A stretch of DNA of 33,323 nt from Granulicatella balaenopterae (GTDB lineage Bacteria > Bacillota > Bacilli > Lactobacillales > Aerococcaceae), in the NCBI RefSeq assembly GCF_900111135.1, contig NZ_FOGF01000025.1:1-33323 (forward strand). The letters run 5' to 3'. Each line of letters starts with the position of its first letter. Positions within the stretch are counted from its first letter, which is position 1. Both the position numbers and the translations under genes were made by a program. A model generated the notes under the pieces. That model saw only the letters and a program-made list of their open reading frames with translations, was not told where the DNA came from and ran no database searches. Below, in pieces: positions 29,048-33,323 of the stretch.

Positions 29048-29131
29048 CTAATCACTCCTTTTAATAAAAAAAGCATTAACTACTACCAAAAAGGCAATAG
29101 CTAACGCTACTGATACTCCAACGGCTAAAGC
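29048..29131 (-). pseudogene. Remnant of a membrane protein gene (C-terminal end only)
   Basis: Read on the minus strand, 27 codons ending in TAG directly before the DUF2207 ATG encode a hydrophobic helix (VGVSVALAIAFLVVVNAFF) and a charged tail KRSD. An in-frame TAA precedes it at 29134-29132 and there is no start codon or ribosome site. The stop-to-start contact with the next gene is typical of an operon. I infer the 3' end of a lost upstream gene; the parent family is not recognisable from this length. Confidence 0.4.
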
Positions 29132-29139
29132 TTATTGGG

Positions 29140-29202
29140 GTCTTATGGACAGACTTCTATACATACTCGAAAGCATCTCAGACTAATCTGTTACTATAAG
29201 AC
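29140..29202 (-). other. Candidate structured RNA element
   Basis: On the minus strand GTCTTAT (29202-29196) pairs with ATAAGAC (29146-29140), then ACAGA (29191-29187) with TCTGT (29153-29149) after a small internal loop. Inside, ATGCT and AGTAT (29176-29172, 29167-29163) close a TTCG tetraloop. One pair is G-U only on the minus strand, favouring that orientation. No T run follows. The element lies in the gap between the DUF1129 gene and the DUF2207 gene. Confidence 0.4.
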
Positions 29203-29265
29203 TTTCACTACCAATCCACCCTTAAAAGAATAGGATTTCCGCTATTTTCTTATAAACTTATCTTA

Positions 29266-29949
29266 TTACATAATTGTTCCACGTACATCAAAAGTCTTTT
29301 TAAAATACCATTTACCTACTAATGAAACAATACCAATCATTAAATATGCTACTGGCGGCAACATGATATTAATGGATTGCGGTACAATTGCTTGTGAACC
29401 CATCACAACCATAATCCATGCCAACATTAAAATCGTACTTACCCCTAAATATTTCATATAGCCACGTTGGCCTTTAGGTTTAGAAAAATCTGGAATTACT
29501 TTCGTTAAAATTAATAACATCAAACCACCAACAAGGAAATTAATCAACAATGAAACTAAGCCCATTGAAGCTACTTGATTTGAATTTAAAAACATTGTAA
29601 TACCTGACATTAATGAGAATAATCCACCCATAAATAATGCACCATCAACGAATATTTGCCAATCTGGAGATTTACCACCTACTGGCAATGTTGGTCCATC
29701 AAGAATAATCGCAACACGTTCAGTAACTGTTCCATATAATTGTCGAGCGGTTGAACCTGTTTTTTGTTTTTCTACAAGTTCTGCTAACATTTCGGCATAT
29801 AATCTTTCACGTTGTTCTTCAGCATAATTAGCCGCAATTAACGAACGATCTAATTGAATCATATATTGCTCATTTTTCTTCGTTAACTTTTCTTTTAACT
29901 CACGATTATTTGCTTTTATTTCTTCTAACGTTAGTTTAGTTTCACTCAC
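29266..29949 (-). CDS. DUF1129 family membrane protein
   Basis: A 227-residue protein with a charged helical N-terminus (about 1-75, many Glu, Lys and Gln) and about four membrane segments in the rest (about 103-121, 127-147, 166-185, 196-212). The family is widespread in Lactobacillales and has no known function. The start codon is GTG (29949-29947) with GGAGGA 7 bases upstream; a nearby ATG is out of frame and stops after four codons. It follows ychF by 38 bases with no terminator, so it is probably the last gene of the parA-parB-DUF951-ychF unit. Confidence 0.85.
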   Translation of the reverse strand: MSETKLTLEEIKANNRELKEKLTKKNEQYMIQLDRSLIAANYAEEQRERLYAEMLAELVEKQKTGSTARQLYGTVTERVAIILDGPTLPVGGKSPDWQIFVDGALFMGGLFSLMSGITMFLNSNQVASMGLVSLLINFLVGGLMLLILTKVIPDFSKPKGQRGYMKYLGVSTILMLAWIMVVMGSQAIVPQSINIMLPPVAYLMIGIVSLVGKWYFKKTFDVRGTIM

Positions 29950-29987
29950 TTGTCATTCCTCCGATACCTATCTATATCTATCTTTTA

Positions 29988-31088
29988 TTATACATTAAAT
30001 TTGAATAACATGATATCGCCATCTTGTACGATATATTCTTTACCTTCTTGACGAACCTTCCCATGCTCTTTAGCTGCTTGCATATTTCCATATTCTAATA
30101 AATCATCATACGCAACTGTTTCCGCACGAATAAATCCACGTTCAAAATCAGAGTGAATAACACCCGCACACTGAGGAGCTTTCATACCTTTTTTGAAGGT
30201 CCACGCACGAACTTCTTGCACACCTGCTGTAAAGTAAGTTGCTAAGCCTAATAAACTATATGCTTTTTGAATTAAAATATCTAATCCTGAAGTTTGAATA
30301 CCCATTTCTTCTAAGAATACTTGTTTTTCATCATCTTCTAATTCAGCTACTTCTTCTTCAACACGAGCACAAATCACAACAACTTCTGCGCCTTCTTCAG
30401 CGGCGAATTCTTGAACACGCTTAACATGATCATTTGTTCCACCATTCATAATATCTTCTTCTGAAATATTCGCAATATATAAAATCGGTTTAATTGATAA
30501 TAAGAAGAATCCTTTTACTAGCGCTTGTTCATCTTCTGTAAATTCGATTGAACGAGCTGATTTACCATCTTCTAATACTGGTTTGATTTTTTCTAATAAA
30601 GCTAGTTCTGCTACAGCATCTTTATCTTTTGTTTTAGCGATTTTAGCTACACGGGTAATACGTTTTGTAACTGATTCTAAATCGGCTAATACTAATTCTA
30701 AGTTAATTGTTTCAATATCAGCAATTGGATCAATTTCGCCATGTACGTGAGTAATATTTTCATCTTCAAAACAACGTACAACGTGACAAATAGCATCTAC
30801 TTCACGAATGTGGCTTAAGAATTTATTACCTAAACCTTCACCACGACTTGCACCTTTAACAATTCCTGCAATATCTGTAAATTCAAATGTTGTTGGAACT
30901 GTTTTTTTAGGTTCTACTAATTCTGTTAATTTTTCTAAACGTTCATCTGGAACTTCAACAATCCCTACATTGGGATCGATAGTAGCAAATGGATAATTCG
31001 CTGCTTCTACTCCTGCTTTTGTAATTGCGTTAAATAATGTTGATTTCCCAACGTTTGGTAATCCTACGATTCCTGCTGTTAATGCCAT
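29988..31088 (-). CDS. ychF: Redox-regulated ATPase YchF (Obg family)
   Basis: A 366-residue P-loop protein that binds ATP rather than GTP and associates with ribosomes; it is linked to oxidative stress control in E. coli and eukaryotes (OLA1). The P-loop GLPNVGKSTLF is at residues 7-17, the switch region DIAGIVKGASRGEGLGN follows at about 72-88, then a coiled-coil insertion (about 130-200) and a C-terminal TGS domain ending DGDIMLFKFNV. It is complete. GGAAGAG precedes the ATG. DUF951 lies 18 bases upstream, in the same order as in related Lactobacillales. Confidence 0.97.
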   Translation of the reverse strand: MALTAGIVGLPNVGKSTLFNAITKAGVEAANYPFATIDPNVGIVEVPDERLEKLTELVEPKKTVPTTFEFTDIAGIVKGASRGEGLGNKFLSHIREVDAICHVVRCFEDENITHVHGEIDPIADIETINLELVLADLESVTKRITRVAKIAKTKDKDAVAELALLEKIKPVLEDGKSARSIEFTEDEQALVKGFFLLSIKPILYIANISEEDIMNGGTNDHVKRVQEFAAEEGAEVVVICARVEEEVAELEDDEKQVFLEEMGIQTSGLDILIQKAYSLLGLATYFTAGVQEVRAWTFKKGMKAPQCAGVIHSDFERGFIRAETVAYDDLLEYGNMQAAKEHGKVRQEGKEYIVQDGDIMLFKFNV

Positions 31089-31106
31089 TTTTTCACTCTT
31101 CCTTAT

Positions 31107-31304
31107 CTAATTTTGTTCCGCTTTAACGGTAATTTTTTTCATTTTTTTCTCAAATTCACGACGGGGCATTAAGACCATTTGGCCACAATGATTGCACCTA
31201 ATGCGAATATCCATTCCCATACGAATAATTTCCCATGAGTTTGTTTGACAAGCATGTGGTTTCTTCATTTCTACCATATCATGTAATTCATATTCTTGTA
31301 TCAA
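31107..31304 (-). CDS. DUF951 small protein
   Basis: A 65-residue basic protein. The motif MKKPHACQTNSWEIIRMG followed by IRIRCNHCGQMVLMPR is the DUF951 (YyzM-like) signature. Three cysteines and a histidine (HAC, CNHC) suggest a small metal-binding fold, which I infer and the family does not prove. GGGGAGG precedes the ATG. It sits 17 bases after parB and 18 before ychF, as in many Bacillota, so it is part of that operon. Confidence 0.92.
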   Translation of the reverse strand: MIQEYELHDMVEMKKPHACQTNSWEIIRMGMDIRIRCNHCGQMVLMPRREFEKKMKKITVKAEQN

Positions 31305-31321
31305 ACTATTCCTCCCCTTTT

Positions 31322-32239
31322 TTAAAGATCATCATCGAATTTTATTTCTAAAACATCTAAAATCCGCGTTAAATCATTTTGTGATAAGTATTCAATTTCA
31401 ATCTTACCTTTATCACCTTTTGGAGTAATTTGAACCGGTGTACCGAATTTATCCATTAATCGATCTTCTGATTCAACAATATATGGTGGTTTTATCACTT
31501 GTTTTTTATTCGTCTTCTTGCTAGTAACATTTGGTTCATTAATATTTTGAACCACTTCTTCTAATTGACGAACTGTCATCGATTCTGTTATACATTTATG
31601 CGCTATTTCTCGAATATAATCTATATTTTTCAAACCTAATAATGTACGAGCATGACCAACTGTTAATTGACCCTCTTGCAATAAATCTTGCACTTCCTTT
31701 GGTAAACTTAATAATCTTAAATAATTGGCAATATAAGGTCTACTTTTCCCTAGTCGTGTAGCTACTTGTTCTTGATTCAACGATAATGTATCCATCATCA
31801 TCCGATATGCTAATGCTTCATCAATTGGCCTTAAATTCTCACGTTGTAAATTTTCAATCACTGCAATTTGAATCATAATTTCTTCTGAATAATCTCGAAT
31901 AATACAGGGGATAGTTATTTTTTTTGCCAATTTTGACGCACGTAAGCGACGCTCACCAGCCACTAATTCATAGCCTTTAATTTTAGACTTTCTTACAATA
32001 ATAGGTTGAAAAACACCATTCACAGCAATTGATTCCGCTAATTCTTTTAAAGATTTATCATCAAATTGTTTACGTGGTTGATAAGGATTCGGTCTGATAT
32101 CATCTACTGAAATTTCAATAATGCTTTCTTTATCTCTATCAAATTGTTCCACTTCTTTTTCCACACAATCAAAATCCTTAAATGTTGTATTAAATAATGC
32201 CTCAATACCTCGACCTAAGCCTTTTTGATTTTTAGCCAT
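31322..32239 (-). CDS. parB: Chromosome partitioning protein ParB (Spo0J)
   Basis: A 305-residue CTP-dependent DNA clamp that loads at parS sites and spreads to organise the origin region. The N-terminal domain has RPNPYQPRK (about 49-57) and the CTP-binding GERRLR (95-100). ENLQRENL (129-136) and a helix-turn-helix (about 156-180, QVATRLGKSRPYIANYL) follow, then a linker and a C-terminal dimer domain. I call it ParB and not Noc because of the direct pairing with parA and overall length. Its ATG overlaps the parA stop by 8 bases (ATGGCTAA). No parS site was seen in this window. Confidence 0.94.
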   Translation of the reverse strand: MAKNQKGLGRGIEALFNTTFKDFDCVEKEVEQFDRDKESIIEISVDDIRPNPYQPRKQFDDKSLKELAESIAVNGVFQPIIVRKSKIKGYELVAGERRLRASKLAKKITIPCIIRDYSEEIMIQIAVIENLQRENLRPIDEALAYRMMMDTLSLNQEQVATRLGKSRPYIANYLRLLSLPKEVQDLLQEGQLTVGHARTLLGLKNIDYIREIAHKCITESMTVRQLEEVVQNINEPNVTSKKTNKKQVIKPPYIVESEDRLMDKFGTPVQITPKGDKGKIEIEYLSQNDLTRILDVLEIKFDDDL

Positions 32240-32993
32240 TTGCTAACACTTCCTTTGCTAATTCAAGATAAACGGCCGCCCCACGTGATTTAGGATCATA
32301 ATCAATAATTGATTGTCCATAACTTGGTGCTTCAGATAAACGAACATTTCTTGGGATAATGGTTTTATATACCTTCTCGCTAAAATATCTAATCACATCA
32401 TCTTTTACCTCATTGCTTAAATTGGTTCGTGCATCAAACATCGTCAATAATACCCCCTCAATACGCAAATCATGATTAAAATGCTTCCGAACCATTGTGA
32501 TCGTATTCATCAATTGTGACAAGCCTTCTAAAGCATAATACTCACACTGAACTGGAATTAATACTGTATCACTAGCCGTAAAAGCATTCATCGTTAAATG
32601 ACCTAAAGACGGCGGACAATCAATCAGTATATAATCATAATCATCCTTTACTTTTTCAAGAGCATTCTTTAATCGCTGTTCCCGACGCTCCTCTTTCGTT
32701 AATTCAATCTCTGCACCTGCTAATTGAATAGTCGATGGTACAATCATTAAATTATCACGAGATGTTGGAACAATCACATCATTAAGCGGTATTTGGTTTA
32801 CTAATACATCATAAATATCTAATGATAATTCCGACTTTTGCACACCTAAACCACTAGTGGCATTTCCTTGCGGATCACCATCAACAATCAACACTTTAGA
32901 ACCAAGTAAAGCTAACGCTGCACTCAAACTAACTGTTGTAGTAGTTTTACCGACGCCACCTTTTTGGTTTGCTACCGAAATAATTCGTGCCAT
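32232..32993 (-). CDS. parA: Chromosome partitioning ATPase ParA (Soj)
   Basis: A 253-residue Walker-type ATPase that works with ParB in origin segregation and in control of DnaA in Bacillus. The deviant Walker A KGGVGKTT is at residues 11-18, DGDPQGNATSG follows, and a later DCPPSLG segment is the Walker B. The start at 32993 (MARIISVANQKGG) is chosen because GGAGG lies 7 bases before it; another ATG directly in front has only 4 bases of spacing, and a Met 16 codons upstream would include the ribosome site. The gene opens the operon to ychF. Confidence 0.95.
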   Translation of the reverse strand: MARIISVANQKGGVGKTTTTVSLSAALALLGSKVLIVDGDPQGNATSGLGVQKSELSLDIYDVLVNQIPLNDVIVPTSRDNLMIVPSTIQLAGAEIELTKEERREQRLKNALEKVKDDYDYILIDCPPSLGHLTMNAFTASDTVLIPVQCEYYALEGLSQLMNTITMVRKHFNHDLRIEGVLLTMFDARTNLSNEVKDDVIRYFSEKVYKTIIPRNVRLSEAPSYGQSIIDYDPKSRGAAVYLELAKEVLANG

Positions 32994-33323
32994 CATAGTT
33001 CCTCCATATTCACTATATTCATTAAAAAAAGAAAAGCGCATGCACTTTCCTTATACTGACGCATGTCTACAAAATGATTTTCATTTCTCGCTCATATATT
33101 TTTTTACTATTGCTAACACTCATTGTAACAAAAAATCTTTAAAATGAGTAGTTTTTTTCTAATTATCACAAAAAAGGTTCTCTAGAGAAGTCAAACATTT
33201 GTAACGCACCGACCTAATACACATTCATTTTTTTTGGTTGAATGGCTTGCTCTTTTAAATAAAGTCTTTTTTAGGTTGTCAAGCCGGAAAGCGTAGCGGG
33301 GCTTTACTACCTATACAAAAAGA
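32994..33323. other. Non-coding region upstream of parA
   Basis: I see no gene in this 330-base stretch. It holds a weak hairpin (AAAGTG/CGCTTT, 33048-33033) followed by a T run on the minus strand (33030-33024), which could attenuate parA or end an upstream transcript. It also has a perfect 12-bp palindrome TTCTCTAGAGAA (33178-33189) and, at the edge, a GC-rich patch (33280-33304) in otherwise AT-rich DNA. The region is cut by the window end. Confidence 0.5.

Overview
This window is a piece of a low-GC Gram-positive (Bacillota) chromosome, most likely from the Lactobacillales and outside Streptococcus. The evidence is very AT-rich DNA with strong AGGAGG-type ribosome binding sites, a full walR-walK-walH-walI-walJ-htrA locus whose WalK has two membrane segments (streptococci lack walH and walI), a class A-like sortase, a serine T-box, an L10 leader, and the parA-parB-DUF951-ychF-DUF1129 order. 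The genus cannot be fixed from sequence alone. Most genes are on the minus strand, and the parA/parB, dnaB, purA and walRK genes are origin-proximal in related bacteria. I therefore infer that the window lies on the left replichore with oriC beyond the right edge.

Layout. Positions 1-2.5 kb hold the end of an AhpF-like peroxide reductase component, an unrecognised small membrane protein and an APC-family amino acid transporter. Positions 2.6-9.7 kb hold the cell-wall stress locus walRKHIJ followed by separately terminated htrA. Positions 9.7-12.4 kb hold purA and dnaB. Positions 12.6-14.2 kb hold a two-gene unit of an RsmC/YbxB-like methyltransferase and a sortase with a long cytoplasmic tail. 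Positions 14.2-15.9 kb are an accessory segment between that methyltransferase and rplL: a cluster of six DnaA-box-like sites, a small structured RNA with its own promoter and terminator, and a DUF3800 protein. Positions 16-18.5 kb hold the L11-L1 and L10-L7/L12 ribosomal operons with their leaders. Positions 18.6-20.3 kb hold the two-subunit serine dehydratase. Positions 20.3-21.9 kb hold serS with its T-box. Positions 22-25.4 kb hold a D,D-carboxypeptidase and a VanRS-like two-component system. Then come guaB, a DUF2207 membrane protein with a glycine-rich tail, and the ychF/parAB operon.

How the genes fit together. Several relate to the cell envelope: WalRK senses wall status, WalH and WalI tune WalK, HtrA handles misfolded exported proteins, sortase anchors surface proteins, DacA trims peptidoglycan stem peptides, and a second sensor pair lies beside dacA. 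ParAB, DnaB and the DnaA-box cluster concern replication and segregation. The ribosomal operons carry visible RNA control elements.

The most unusual unit is the DUF3800 gene and the promoter-driven structured RNA directly behind it (14834-15677). DUF3800 genes are known to associate with several unrelated conserved RNA structures, so this looks like a protein-RNA pair of unknown function. The adjacent DnaA-box cluster and a terminator-like hairpin between walR and walK are the next most interesting signals.
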